Source of the DNA: an uncultured Lachnospiraceae bacterium
GTDB lineage: Bacteria > Bacillota > Clostridia > Lachnospirales > Lachnospiraceae
Length of the DNA stretch: 64,000 nt
Assembly: GCA_910585075.1 (NCBI GenBank)
Contig: CAJUED010000010.1
Span: 2,633-66,632, forward strand
Reading direction: 5' to 3'
Shown here: positions 26,636 to 35,563 of the stretch, piece by piece
Layout of the letters: the number at the start of each line of letters is the position of its first letter
How positions within the stretch are numbered: position 1 is the stretch's first letter
Notes under the pieces: generated by a model
Seen by the model: the letters and a program-made list of their open reading frames with translations, nothing else
The model's database searches: none
What the model was told of the DNA's origin: nothing
Made by a program: the position numbers and the translations under genes

Positions 26636-27004
26636 ATGCTTTTGACGACTGTTTCGAGAACGGACAGCTATGTTCAGTTTATAACAGTGCTTATTCTTTT
26701 TGTTTTCGTACTTGCCATTACCTATCTGGTAACGAAATGGATAGCCGGTTATCAGAAAGGGAAGGCGGGGTGCGGGAATCTGGAAATAGTGGAGACCTGC
26801 CGGATTACCCCTAATAAGTATATTCAGATTGTAAGAGCAGGGACAAAGTACCTGGTAATTGCCGTTGGGAAGGACGAGGTACACATGCTTTCAGAACTTT
26901 CAGCAGATGAATTGCGCCTTCAGGAAGATAGTGTGGGGCAAATGACAGATTTTGCAGGTATATTTGACAGAGTGAAGAAGCTGAAAGAAAAAGATAAGGA
27001 TTAA
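26636..27004 (+). CDS. fliO: Flagellar biosynthesis protein FliO
   Basis: About 122 residues with one membrane segment (FITVLILFVFVLAITYLVTK) and a small cytoplasmic domain (VETCRITPNKYIQIVRAGTK, VIAVGKDEVHML) typical of FliO/FliZ. FliO helps assemble FliP into the export gate. The start is either ATG 26636 or TTG 26627; neither has an ideal spacing from AAGGT at 26620, and the gene overlaps or abuts the cheY end. The assignment is supported by position before fliP. Confidence 0.85.
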   Translation: MLLTTVSRTDSYVQFITVLILFVFVLAITYLVTKWIAGYQKGKAGCGNLEIVETCRITPNKYIQIVRAGTKYLVIAVGKDEVHMLSELSADELRLQEDSVGQMTDFAGIFDRVKKLKEKDKD

Positions 27005-27019
27005 GGGACAGGCAATTGT

Positions 27020-27886
27020 ATGAAAAGTAATTTTGCCGCAAAAATAGTAATGAGGATAATATGCCTGCTGATGACGGTAGGCATATTGTGTATTATTCCC
27101 ACGCTGCCCGTGATGGCTACGGAAACCGATTCCGTGGTCACAGGCACCGAGGAGGAGCGGACCAATATAGACGAGCCGGGAAGTTCCGATTCAAGGGAAG
27201 ATTTATCAGAATTAAATATAGCGAACAATCTGACGGTTACGGTAAATAATGGCAATGGTCAGGTCAACGGCAATCTCCGGATACTGCTTACGCTTACTTT
27301 GATAGCGCTGGCGCCTTCTTTGCTCATTATGCTGACCTCCTTTACCAGAACGATCATTGTTCTGCATTTTACCAGGGCAGCTCTTAACACGCAGACGGCT
27401 CCGCCGAACCAGGTGCTTATGGGGATTGCTTTGTTTTTGACGTACTTTATTATGCAGCCCACCTTGACGAGGATTTATCAGGAAGCAGTGGTTCCTTTTG
27501 AGGCAGGTGAGATGACCCAGGAGGAATTCTTTGAAGCCGGGATACAGCCTCTGCGGGATTTTATGTATACCCAGACCCAGACCCAGGATGTGAGAGTGTT
27601 TCTGGAAATATCCGGACAGGAGTGGGATGGAAATCTGGACAGTATTCCTTTTGCAGTGCTGGTTCCAAGCTTTATGATCGGAGAGCTCAGGCAGGCATTT
27701 ATTTTGGGATTTATCATTTATATTCCGTTTATTGTAATTGATATGGTGGTGGCGTCCACTTTGATGAGTATGGGTATGATGATGCTGCCGCCCACAACGA
27801 TTTCAATGCCCTTTAAAATACTGCTGTTTGTACTGGCAGACGGCTGGAACCTGATAATCGTAAATCTGGTTGAGACGTTTTACTGA
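27020..27886 (+). CDS. fliP: Flagellar export gate protein FliP
   Basis: 288 residues. An N-terminal signal peptide (IVMRIICLLMTVGILCIIPT) and an extended hydrophilic stretch are followed by the FliP core with LLTLTLIALAPSLLIMLTSF, VLHFTRAAL, PPNQVLMGIALFLT and the C-terminal MLPPTTISMPFKILLFVLAD. FliP, FliQ and FliR form the helical export gate. The sequence is intact. A 168-base gap before fliQ is unusual for this operon and holds a decayed repeat unit. Confidence 0.95.
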   Translation: MKSNFAAKIVMRIICLLMTVGILCIIPTLPVMATETDSVVTGTEEERTNIDEPGSSDSREDLSELNIANNLTVTVNNGNGQVNGNLRILLTLTLIALAPSLLIMLTSFTRTIIVLHFTRAALNTQTAPPNQVLMGIALFLTYFIMQPTLTRIYQEAVVPFEAGEMTQEEFFEAGIQPLRDFMYTQTQTQDVRVFLEISGQEWDGNLDSIPFAVLVPSFMIGELRQAFILGFIIYIPFIVIDMVVASTLMSMGMMMLPPTTISMPFKILLFVLADGWNLIIVNLVETFY

Positions 27887-27904
27887 GTTTTTCTTGTGGA
27901 GCAT

Positions 27905-27933
27905 GGCGGTATCTGATATATTAACCGACCTGC
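27905..27933 (+). repeat. Decayed single copy of the 36-bp repeat between fliP and fliQ
   Basis: GGCGGTATCTGATATATTAA and the following bases resemble GGCGGCGTCTGATAGGATAA in the large array (57972-57991). The copy lies in the only sizable gap between export-gate genes. The match is partial. Confidence 0.35.
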
Positions 27934-28054
27934 ATGCAGCACGACGATGGTCGGTGTGGCGGGGCGGCCGGCGGATTATGATAATGGTTGATGTGTGATG
28001 CAGGCCTGAAGACCAGGGCAGTATTTGAGAAAAAGATGGAAAGGGGAATGAATT

Positions 28055-28324
28055 ATGTCTGTTGATGAGGTTACGGCGATTGCCAGTTCAGCGTTATTTC
28101 TGGTTATAAAAGTTGCGGCGCCGGTTTTACTGGTGTCTTTGGTGGTGGGACTTACCATCAGTATCTTTCAGACGGTTACCTCTATTCAGGAGCAGACCCT
28201 TACTTTTGTGCCCAAGGTAATTTCCATTTTTCTTGCGCTTATTATATTGGGGAACTGGATGCTAAGTGAGTTGTCCGGCTTTATGGTGGATTTATGGTCT
28301 GATTTCAGTCGGTATGTAAGGTAA
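28055..28324 (+). CDS. fliQ: Flagellar export gate protein FliQ
   Basis: An 89-residue protein with two membrane segments. The FliQ signature LISIFQTVTSIQEQTLTFVP (here TISIFQ...) and KVISIFLALIILGNWML are present. It is part of the FliP5Q4R1 gate. AAAGGGGAATG precedes the start. Six bases separate it from fliR. Length is typical. Confidence 0.95.
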   Translation: MSVDEVTAIASSALFLVIKVAAPVLLVSLVVGLTISIFQTVTSIQEQTLTFVPKVISIFLALIILGNWMLSELSGFMVDLWSDFSRYVR

Positions 28325-28330
28325 AGGATT

Positions 28331-29116
28331 ATGCTGGATTATACGTTTGCTTATGCGGAGCTTGAGTATTTCTTTTTAATACTTATGAGGGTTGGCAGCT
28401 TTATGGTGGTGGCTCCCTTTTTCAGCATGAACAATACGCCCAGACGGGTGAGAATCGCCTTTGCCTTTTTTGTGTCTCTTTTGTTTTATCAGGGATTACC
28501 GCGCCAGACGGTCAGCTACGAAACGCTGCTTGGCTATACGGTGATCGTGTTTAAGGAAGTGATAACCGGGCTTATGATTGGCTTTGCCGCCAATTTATGC
28601 ACTTCGGTGGTTGCTTTTGCGGGCCAGATTGCGGATATGGAGATGGGACTTTCCATGGCAAGCCTGATGGACCCGGCCACAAGACAAAACAGTACCATTA
28701 CCGGTATTTATTATAATTATATGATTATGCTGATGCTGTTTCTCTCCGGAATGCACCGGTATCTGCTGAAGGCCCTTGCGGAAACCTATATTCTGATTCC
28801 CGTAAACGGCGCCATCTTCAGGCGGGATAAAATTGTGCTGGCGGTCATTGAATTCCTGGGCGATTATATTGTGATTGGCTTTCGGATATGTCTGCCCATA
28901 TTTGCGGTTATGATCATCCTAAACGCCGTGCTTGGAGTTCTGGCCAAGGTATCGCCGCAGTTTAACATGTTTGCGGTAGGTATCCAAATGAAGGTGCTGA
29001 CAGGTCTTTGTATTTTGTTTTTTTCAACGGCCATGCTGCCGGGAGCGGCCAATTTTATCTATGACCAGATGAAGCATATGGTAGCTGTTTTTGTGGAGGT
29101 AATGACGCCGCTGTGA
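28331..29116 (+). CDS. fliR: Flagellar export gate protein FliR
   Basis: 261 residues, six predicted membrane segments. Conserved FliR features include LILMRVGSFMVVAPFF, GFAANLCTSVVAFAGQIADM and SPQFNMFAVGIQMKVLTGL. It completes the export gate and contacts FlhB. The start ATG lies six bases after fliQ. The sequence is full length. Confidence 0.95.
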   Translation: MLDYTFAYAELEYFFLILMRVGSFMVVAPFFSMNNTPRRVRIAFAFFVSLLFYQGLPRQTVSYETLLGYTVIVFKEVITGLMIGFAANLCTSVVAFAGQIADMEMGLSMASLMDPATRQNSTITGIYYNYMIMLMLFLSGMHRYLLKALAETYILIPVNGAIFRRDKIVLAVIEFLGDYIVIGFRICLPIFAVMIILNAVLGVLAKVSPQFNMFAVGIQMKVLTGLCILFFSTAMLPGAANFIYDQMKHMVAVFVEVMTPL

Positions 29117-29235
29117 CAGACAGTTATACCTGTGCATGTCAGGGATGGAATAAAATCCTCAGGGCATGTATGAAAAATGCTCCGGTACGGTGGAAACCGG
29201 AAGGTGTGGGAGAGAATAGAAAAGGAGGCGGATTC

Positions 29236-30363
29236 GTGGAGGAAAGTAGATTACTGTTACGGTATAACTTACAGTTCTTTGCGAAGGACGGCCCCGGCGG
29301 TGAGAAGACGGAACAGCCTACCGCCAAAAAATTAAACGATGCCAGAAGCGAAGGACAGGTGGCCAAGAGCAAGGAGGTTGCAAATGCTTTTGGTATGCTT
29401 TCTTTGTTTTTGATTTTAAAGTTGTATCTGGGAACCATAGGCACAAGCTTTATCGAATATTTCAATATGGTTTACAGACAGATGCCCGATGTGATCAAGC
29501 GTTTTAACGGGCGTACGCCCTTTGAGGGCCTGCAGGTGTTAATCAGGAGCATGATGGTCCAAATGCTACTGCTTATCCTGCCCATACTTTTGATTGGTTT
29601 TGCGGTGGCTTTTATATGCGATTATATGCAGGTGAAGTGGAGGCCCACCACCAAGCCCATACGGCCGAAATTCAGTAAATTGAGCCCTATGAAGGGATTT
29701 AAAAGAATCTTTTCCGCGGCATCCCTGATGGAGCTGTTTAAATCTATTTTAAAGCTTGCGGTAATTGGATATGTGGCTTATTCCTATTTAAAGGACAGAA
29801 CAGGCCAAATCCTTATTTTGTATGATATCGCATTAAACCGGGCGATCGGCCTGATTGGGGAGATTGTGGTTGACTTAGGCATCCGGATTGCGGCGGTATA
29901 TATGGTGATTGCTTTTGTGGATTATAAGTATCAGAAGTGGAAATTCAATGAAGACATGAAAATGACCAAGCAGGAGGTCAAGGACGAGTTTAAGAACGCG
30001 GAAGGAGACCCTCAGATTAAGGGAAAGCAGAAGCAGCGTATGAGGGAGGCTTCCATGCGAAGGATGATGCAGCAGCTGCCGGAGGCGGATGTAGTCATCA
30101 CCAACCCCACCCACTATGCGGTGGCAATCAAATATGACCCGGATAAATATGATGCTCCTTATGTGCTTGCAAAGGGAGAAGATTATCTGGCGCAGAAAAT
30201 CAAAGAAGTTGCAAAAGAAAATAACGTGGAAATTGTGGAAAACAAACCACTTGCAAGAATGCTTTACGCCAATGTGGACGTGGGCGGCCTGGTTCCGCCG
30301 GAGCTCTACCAGTCAGTGGCGGAGGTACTTGCATTTGTATATCACTTAAAGGGCAAGATATAA
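29236..30363 (+). CDS. flhB: Flagellar export switch protein FlhB
   Basis: 375 residues: membrane domain with four segments and the cytoplasmic domain with the autocleavage motif NPTH (VVITNPTHYAVAIKYDPDKY). FlhB switches export from rod/hook proteins to filament proteins on a signal from FliK. The start is GTG 29236, seven bases after AAAGGAGG (29221-29228); the frame is open further upstream but without a ribosome site. The 3' end runs into the left arm of a 119-bp inverted repeat, which supplies the stop codon. Confidence 0.96.
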   Translation: MEESRLLLRYNLQFFAKDGPGGEKTEQPTAKKLNDARSEGQVAKSKEVANAFGMLSLFLILKLYLGTIGTSFIEYFNMVYRQMPDVIKRFNGRTPFEGLQVLIRSMMVQMLLLILPILLIGFAVAFICDYMQVKWRPTTKPIRPKFSKLSPMKGFKRIFSAASLMELFKSILKLAVIGYVAYSYLKDRTGQILILYDIALNRAIGLIGEIVVDLGIRIAAVYMVIAFVDYKYQKWKFNEDMKMTKQEVKDEFKNAEGDPQIKGKQKQRMREASMRRMMQQLPEADVVITNPTHYAVAIKYDPDKYDAPYVLAKGEDYLAQKIKEVAKENNVEIVENKPLARMLYANVDVGGLVPPELYQSVAEVLAFVYHLKGKI

Positions 30364-30477
30364 ATCATAGTAAACGACATAACAAATGCCTCTTTCCGCT
30401 TCCTGCAAAATCCATATATGTAAGCTTTTGCAGGAGCAAAAAGGACATTTCTAATGTCGTTAACTATAGAAATTTAT
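30359..30477. repeat. MITE-like 119-bp inverted repeat between flhB and flhA
   Basis: The outer arms ATAGTAAACGACAT (30367-30380) and ATGTCGTTAACTAT (30454-30467) pair at 13 of 14 positions, and the match extends inward through AAATG and outward through TATAAAT/ATTTATA. The centre holds a perfect 10-bp stem TCCTGCAAAA (30401-30410) with TTTTGCAGGA (30426-30435). It has no coding capacity and no T run. The left arm includes the flhB stop codon. Confidence 0.7.
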
Positions 30478-30505
30478 ACTAGAATTTGAAGAAAGGGGAA
30501 TGGGT

Positions 30506-32539
30506 ATGAAAAAAGCGGATATTGGCGTTGCGGCTTATGTGCTCGCGGCATTTATCATGTTCATTGTGCCGATTCCAAATTGGCTTTTGGACGTGTTGCT
30601 GGCCTGCAACATGGCGATTGCATTTACCATTCTCTTCGGCACTATGTTTACAAAAGAAGTTCTGGATATGTCTTTTTATCCTACCATGCTCCTCTTTACT
30701 ACCATATTCAGAATTTCCCTTAACGTTTCCTCAACCAGACTGATTCTGACAACCGGTGATCCGGGCCAGGTGGTTGCCACTTTCGGTAACTATGTAGGTG
30801 CAGGTAATCTGGTGGTGGGCAGTATTGTTTTTATCATTCTGATTATTATTCAGTTTATGGTCATCAATAAAGGTTCCGAGAGAGTGGCGGAGGTAACCGC
30901 AAGATTTACTCTGGACGCTATGCCGGGTAAGCAGATGGCCATTGACGCGGATTTAAATACCGGTGCAATCTCAGATGCGGAAGCGAAGGTGCGCCGGGAT
31001 AAGATTCAGGAAGAATCCAGCTTCTTCGGTTCCATGGATGGTGCCGTTAAGTATGTAAAGGGAGACGCCACAGCAGGTTTGATCATCACTTTCGTCAATG
31101 TAATCGGTGGTATCGCCATGGGAGTCCTTTATCAGAATCTGGAAATTGGGGCGGCGGTACAAAAGTACGTTATCCTTACCATCGGTGACGGACTTGTGAG
31201 TCAGATTCCCTCTCTCTTGATTTCCCTCTCAACCGGTATCCTTGTGACCAAGGGGTCAAAGGATGCGGATTTTGGAACGGTGCTGGTGGGCCAGCTCTTT
31301 GGTATTCCCAAAGCACTTTATCTGGTTGGGGGCGTGATTGCAGGACTGGGCATTGTAACCCCTCTGCCTGACCTGATATTCCTGACCCTGGGACTTATTT
31401 TTATCGTGACAGGAAGAATGGTTGCGGGCACTCTTGAAACGGCTCAGATAGAGAGCGAGGTAAGTGCGGATGAGATTGCAGCTGAGGAGATCAGACAGCC
31501 TGAGAATGTGAACAGCCTTCTGCAGGTGGATCCTATTGAGCTTGAATTTGGTTACGGCATTATCCCCCTTGCGGATGTGAATCAGGGTGGCGATTTGTTA
31601 GACCGTGTGGTAATGATCAGAAGGCAGATTGCGCTTGAACTTGGTACGGTGGTTCCCATTATCAGACTTCGCGATAACATTCAATTGAATCCAAATCAAT
31701 ATATCATTAAAATAAAGGGCATACAGGTCAGCGAGGGAGAAATCCTTTTTGACCATTATATGGCCATGAATCCGGGATATGTGGAGGAGGAGATTACAGG
31801 TATTCCCACTTTCGAGCCTTCATTCCATCTGCCGGCCATCTGGATAACGGAAGGGCAGAGGGAGCGTGCGGAGAGTATGGGATATACGGTTGTGGATCCG
31901 CCGTCTATTATAGCCACACATCTGACGGAAATTATCAGGCAGCATATTTCCGAGCTGCTTACAAGACAGGATGTACAGAACCTGACCGACAACTTAAAGG
32001 AGACAAATCCGTCTCTGGTGGAAGAACTTGTGCCAAAGCTTTTGGGACTTGGCGAGATACAGAAGGTTTTGCAGAATCTCTTAAAAGAGGGAATTTCCAT
32101 AAGAGACTTGCTTACCATTTTTGAGACATTGGCGGATTATGCGGCTACCTCCAGAGATACGGATATCCTTACGGAATATGTAAGGCAGAGTTTAAAGAGA
32201 GCCATATCAGTGAAGTTCTTCCCCCAGGGGGAGACCACCAGTGTGGCAACTTTAGACCCTAAGCTGGAGCAGGAGATCATGGCAAGCGTGAAACAGACGG
32301 AGACAGGCGCATACCTGACTCTTGACCCGGAAAAAACCAGGGCAATCATGAAATCCGTAGGTGATGAAATTGCAAAGTTGGAGAACTTGGGAAAGAGCCC
32401 CATTATCATCACTTCTCCAATCGTGCGTATGTATTTTAAGAGACTGACGGAAGATTATTACAGAGATTTAATTGTGGTTTCGTATAATGAGATAGACAGT
32501 AATATTGAATTACAATCTGTAGGAATGGTGACGGCATGA
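30506..32539 (+). CDS. flhA: Flagellar export gate protein FlhA
   Basis: 677 residues. Eight N-terminal membrane segments with the FHIPEP-type signature in the loop (RVAEVTARFTLDAMPGKQMA, IDADLNTGAISDAEAKVRR) and a C-terminal cytosolic domain that docks chaperone-substrate complexes. The start ATG 30506 is eight bases after AAAGGGG; ATG 30500 is too close. The stop overlaps the flhF start (ATGA). Intact and of normal length. Confidence 0.96.
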   Translation: MKKADIGVAAYVLAAFIMFIVPIPNWLLDVLLACNMAIAFTILFGTMFTKEVLDMSFYPTMLLFTTIFRISLNVSSTRLILTTGDPGQVVATFGNYVGAGNLVVGSIVFIILIIIQFMVINKGSERVAEVTARFTLDAMPGKQMAIDADLNTGAISDAEAKVRRDKIQEESSFFGSMDGAVKYVKGDATAGLIITFVNVIGGIAMGVLYQNLEIGAAVQKYVILTIGDGLVSQIPSLLISLSTGILVTKGSKDADFGTVLVGQLFGIPKALYLVGGVIAGLGIVTPLPDLIFLTLGLIFIVTGRMVAGTLETAQIESEVSADEIAAEEIRQPENVNSLLQVDPIELEFGYGIIPLADVNQGGDLLDRVVMIRRQIALELGTVVPIIRLRDNIQLNPNQYIIKIKGIQVSEGEILFDHYMAMNPGYVEEEITGIPTFEPSFHLPAIWITEGQRERAESMGYTVVDPPSIIATHLTEIIRQHISELLTRQDVQNLTDNLKETNPSLVEELVPKLLGLGEIQKVLQNLLKEGISIRDLLTIFETLADYAATSRDTDILTEYVRQSLKRAISVKFFPQGETTSVATLDPKLEQEIMASVKQTETGAYLTLDPEKTRAIMKSVGDEIAKLENLGKSPIIITSPIVRMYFKRLTEDYYRDLIVVSYNEIDSNIELQSVGMVTA

Positions 32540-33759
32540 TAATTAAAAAATTTCAGGGAAAAACAGAAGCGCAGGCAGTGGAAAGCGCCAAAAAAGAGCT
32601 GGGCAGCGGCGTGGTGATCATGAATGTTCGGAATGTGAAAAGCAATGGAATCTTCAGCTTTTTGAAACCGCAGATGGTGGAGGTTACGGTTGCCCTTGAG
32701 GATGAACCGGTGAACATTCCCATTCAAAAGAAACCCGAGCCAAGGCCGCAGCCGCCCCAACAGGAGGCTGTGGTGAAAGAGAAGCCCCAGACGGCGCCTT
32801 CGGAGAGTGGAAAGGCGGAAGAAGAAGATAAAAATGCGGCCGCTATGGTGGACAACAGCAATCTGGAAGAAAAAATAAATACGCTGCACAGCCTGCTTGA
32901 ACAGCAGCTGCAAAAGCCCGAGGAAACCAGGGATGAGGAGCAGGAGCAGGAAGAAACCGAGGTGGATCGGTTTATGAAACTGCTTTACTATACCATGCTT
33001 GAAAACGAGGTAAATGAGCAGTACGCCAATCAAATAGTAGATGAGATTAAGAAGATTAATAAGCCTAATATGCCTTTTAATTATGCATTGGCCAACACTT
33101 ATCAGAAAATGATTTTAAAATTTGGCAAACCTGTGGAAATTACGCCTGCGGAAAAGGGACCAAAGGTAATATTTTTCGTGGGACCCACCGGAGTGGGGAA
33201 AACCACCACAATCGCAAAGATTGCCTCCAAATTCAGCGTGGAGGGGGATAAGAAGGTTGCCCTGCTTACGGCGGATACCTACCGGATTGCGGCAGCGGAG
33301 CAGCTTCGCACCTACGCAAACATCATGGAGGTGCCTTTCAGGGTGATCTACTCCACAGAGGAGATTGAGCAGGCCCTTCGGGACTTTAGGGATTATGACT
33401 TTATTATGGTGGATACGGCCGGACATTCCCCTAAAAACGAGGACCAGAAAGAGGCAATGGTCGGATTTATCCATTCTGTGGACGGACTTGCCCAGAAAGA
33501 TGTGTTCCTTGTGCTGAGTGCCACCACAAAATACAAGGACTTGCTCAGCATTGCGGACAGTTATTCCGCTATGACGGATTACAACCTTATTTTTACCAAA
33601 TTGGATGAAACCAGCACTTTGGGAAGTCTTTTGAACATAAGGCTCCATACGGGCGCCCCCTTATCCTATGTAACTTATGGGCAGAATGTGCCTGACGACA
33701 TAGAATGTTTTAATCCACAAAAGACGGTAAAGCAGCTTTTGGGCGGCAAAAAGAACTGA
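32536..33759 (+). CDS. flhF: Flagellar SRP-like GTPase FlhF
   Basis: 407 residues. A short basic N-terminal domain (MIIKKFQGKTEAQAVESAKK), a variable Pro/Glu-rich linker, then an SRP-type NG domain with P-loop FVGPTGVGKTTTIAKIA, LLTADTYRIAAAEQLRTYA and DTAGHSPKN, and the specificity motif FTKLDET. FlhF sets the site of flagellar assembly and is activated by FlhG. The 4-base overlap with flhA suggests translational coupling. Confidence 0.95.
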   Translation: MIIKKFQGKTEAQAVESAKKELGSGVVIMNVRNVKSNGIFSFLKPQMVEVTVALEDEPVNIPIQKKPEPRPQPPQQEAVVKEKPQTAPSESGKAEEEDKNAAAMVDNSNLEEKINTLHSLLEQQLQKPEETRDEEQEQEETEVDRFMKLLYYTMLENEVNEQYANQIVDEIKKINKPNMPFNYALANTYQKMILKFGKPVEITPAEKGPKVIFFVGPTGVGKTTTIAKIASKFSVEGDKKVALLTADTYRIAAAEQLRTYANIMEVPFRVIYSTEEIEQALRDFRDYDFIMVDTAGHSPKNEDQKEAMVGFIHSVDGLAQKDVFLVLSATTKYKDLLSIADSYSAMTDYNLIFTKLDETSTLGSLLNIRLHTGAPLSYVTYGQNVPDDIECFNPQKTVKQLLGGKKN

Positions 33760-33792
33760 CAATGATAAACCACGGATAAGTGAGGAAGATAC

Positions 33793-34677
33793 ATGGATCA
33801 GGCTGAACAGTTACGTAATATTATTAAAGCAGGCGCCGTCACCCACGATAAGCCCCTGGCAAGAGTTATCACTGTTACAAGCGGTAAGGGCGGTGTGGGG
33901 AAGTCCAGCGTGGCCATCAATCTGGCAATACAGTTCAGAAAAATGGGGCAGAAGGTCATTATTCTGGATGCGGATTTCGGGCTGGCCAACATTGAAATTA
34001 TGTTTGGGACGGCTCCGCAATATAATTTAAGTGATTTAATCTACAGAGGAAAAAGGATCAGAGATATCATAACATGGGGCCCTATGGAAGTGGGCTTCAT
34101 ATCGGGAGGCTCGGGGATTACCGGGCTCACCAATTTAAACAAGGATTATTTGTCATATATTATTAATAATCTTTCCGAATTGGACGCGATTGCCGATACT
34201 ATAATTGTGGATACCGCGGCGGGAATATCAGACACGGTGCTGGAATTTCTTGTGGCCAGCGAGGAGATTTTGCTGATAGCAACTCCGGAGCCCACTTCCC
34301 TTGCCGATTCCTATTCTCTTTTAAAGGCGCTGAACAGGCATCCAAGATTTTCAAAGGAGAAAACGAAGGTCAGGGTGATCGCAAACAAAGTGGATGTGCC
34401 AAAAGAGGGGGATGCACTTTTCGGGAAGCTGAATGCGGTGGTAGGCAATTATCTGAAAATCCCTATTGTGTACCTTGGGGTCATCCCAAGGGACAGCCAG
34501 CTGCCGAAAGCGGTGATGCATCAGATGCCGGTGTCTCTAAAGACGCCTGCGTCAAAATCGGTGGCAGCCTTTGAAAGGATTGCCGCGAACCTGATGGATA
34601 AGGAAAAGGAGCAGAGTCTTCCAAAGAGGGGAGTGGCGGCTTTTTTTTCATATATATTAACAGGTAAAAATGTTTAG
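33793..34677 (+). CDS. flhG: MinD-like ATPase FlhG (YlxH)
   Basis: 294 residues. The N terminus carries a short activation helix (MDQAEQLRNIIKAG) with the DQAxxLR pattern that stimulates FlhF GTPase, followed by the deviant Walker A SGKGGVGKSSVAINLA, LDADFGLANIEIMFG and a MinD-like core; the C terminus is an amphipathic membrane helix. It controls the number of flagella. Ribosome site AGTGAGGAAG. Confidence 0.95.
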   Translation: MDQAEQLRNIIKAGAVTHDKPLARVITVTSGKGGVGKSSVAINLAIQFRKMGQKVIILDADFGLANIEIMFGTAPQYNLSDLIYRGKRIRDIITWGPMEVGFISGGSGITGLTNLNKDYLSYIINNLSELDAIADTIIVDTAAGISDTVLEFLVASEEILLIATPEPTSLADSYSLLKALNRHPRFSKEKTKVRVIANKVDVPKEGDALFGKLNAVVGNYLKIPIVYLGVIPRDSQLPKAVMHQMPVSLKTPASKSVAAFERIAANLMDKEKEQSLPKRGVAAFFSYILTGKNV

Positions 34678-34691
34678 CAGGAGGTAAGGGT

Positions 34692-35414
34692 ATGCTTTTA
34701 GAGTATGTGGAACCGGGTAACAAGATAGAAATGCAGGCGGTGGAGCGTGGACAGGACATTGATGAACTTGAGAATAAGAGAGTATACGAGTCTCAGGTTC
34801 TGGATATTCTTTCCGAAGACAGGCTTGAGATTGCAATGCCTATGGAAAAGATGAAGCTTATTTTGCTGCCGGTGAATACGGAATATGATATATGTTTTTA
34901 TACGCCTTCCGGTCTGTACCAGTGCTTTGCGGACGTGATAGACAGATATAAGTCGGGAGGACAGTACATTCTGCTTATGGAGCTCACCAGCAATCTGCGG
35001 AAGCATCAGCGCAGAGAATATTATCGTTTGAGCTGTGCCCTTGATATGGATTCAAGACCCCTTGGAAAGGAAGAAATCGCCGCTGTGGAGAACAGAAGCG
35101 ATTACCTTGCGCCGGGACTTCCCTTAAAACACAGTGTGATTGTGGATATCAGCGGGGGCGGCGTGCGCTTTGTATCCGATTATGCTTATGAGCCGGACAG
35201 TCTTGTTTACTGCAAATACAATCTGTCCATTGACGGGGAAAATAAAGAATACACGCTGGTGGCCAAGGTCCTTCGGGTGAAGGAGCTTGACGGGAAACCG
35301 GGCATGTATGAGCACCGCGCCCAGTATATTAATATTGATACGGTGGAGCGTGAGGAAATCATTCGTTTCATTTTTGAGGAAGAAAGAAAAATAAGGAAAC
35401 GTAAAAAAAGGTGA
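34692..35414 (+). CDS. PilZ-domain c-di-GMP receptor, YcgR-like flagellar brake
   Basis: 240 residues: an N-terminal YcgR-type domain (residues 1-100) and a C-terminal PilZ domain with the c-di-GMP motifs RKHQRREYYRL (RxxxR) and DISGGGVRF (D/NxSxxG). Related proteins slow the motor or block MotA when c-di-GMP is high. Here the gene is inside the fla/che operon between flhG and cheB, where B. subtilis has none. Strong ribosome site AGGAGGTAAGG. The motor target is inferred. Confidence 0.92.
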   Translation: MLLEYVEPGNKIEMQAVERGQDIDELENKRVYESQVLDILSEDRLEIAMPMEKMKLILLPVNTEYDICFYTPSGLYQCFADVIDRYKSGGQYILLMELTSNLRKHQRREYYRLSCALDMDSRPLGKEEIAAVENRSDYLAPGLPLKHSVIVDISGGGVRFVSDYAYEPDSLVYCKYNLSIDGENKEYTLVAKVLRVKELDGKPGMYEHRAQYINIDTVEREEIIRFIFEEERKIRKRKKR

Positions 35415-35563
35415 TACGTGGTTACTTTGCACCCATGTGAAGAATGTTTTGTGGTATACTGTGTTTGGCAGCGGAGGGTAGAGATTTGAATCCCTGCGAA
35501 GCCGTGTAGCACTTTAGAGGTATGAACTGTTGAAAGACGGTTAAAGGTGAAAAAGGATTTAGT

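Noticed and set aside
32458..33033. Minus-strand hydrophobic open frame opposite flhF
   Set aside because: It arises from reading the antisense of a Glu/Lys-rich linker, which yields Leu/Phe-rich peptides; no ribosome site.
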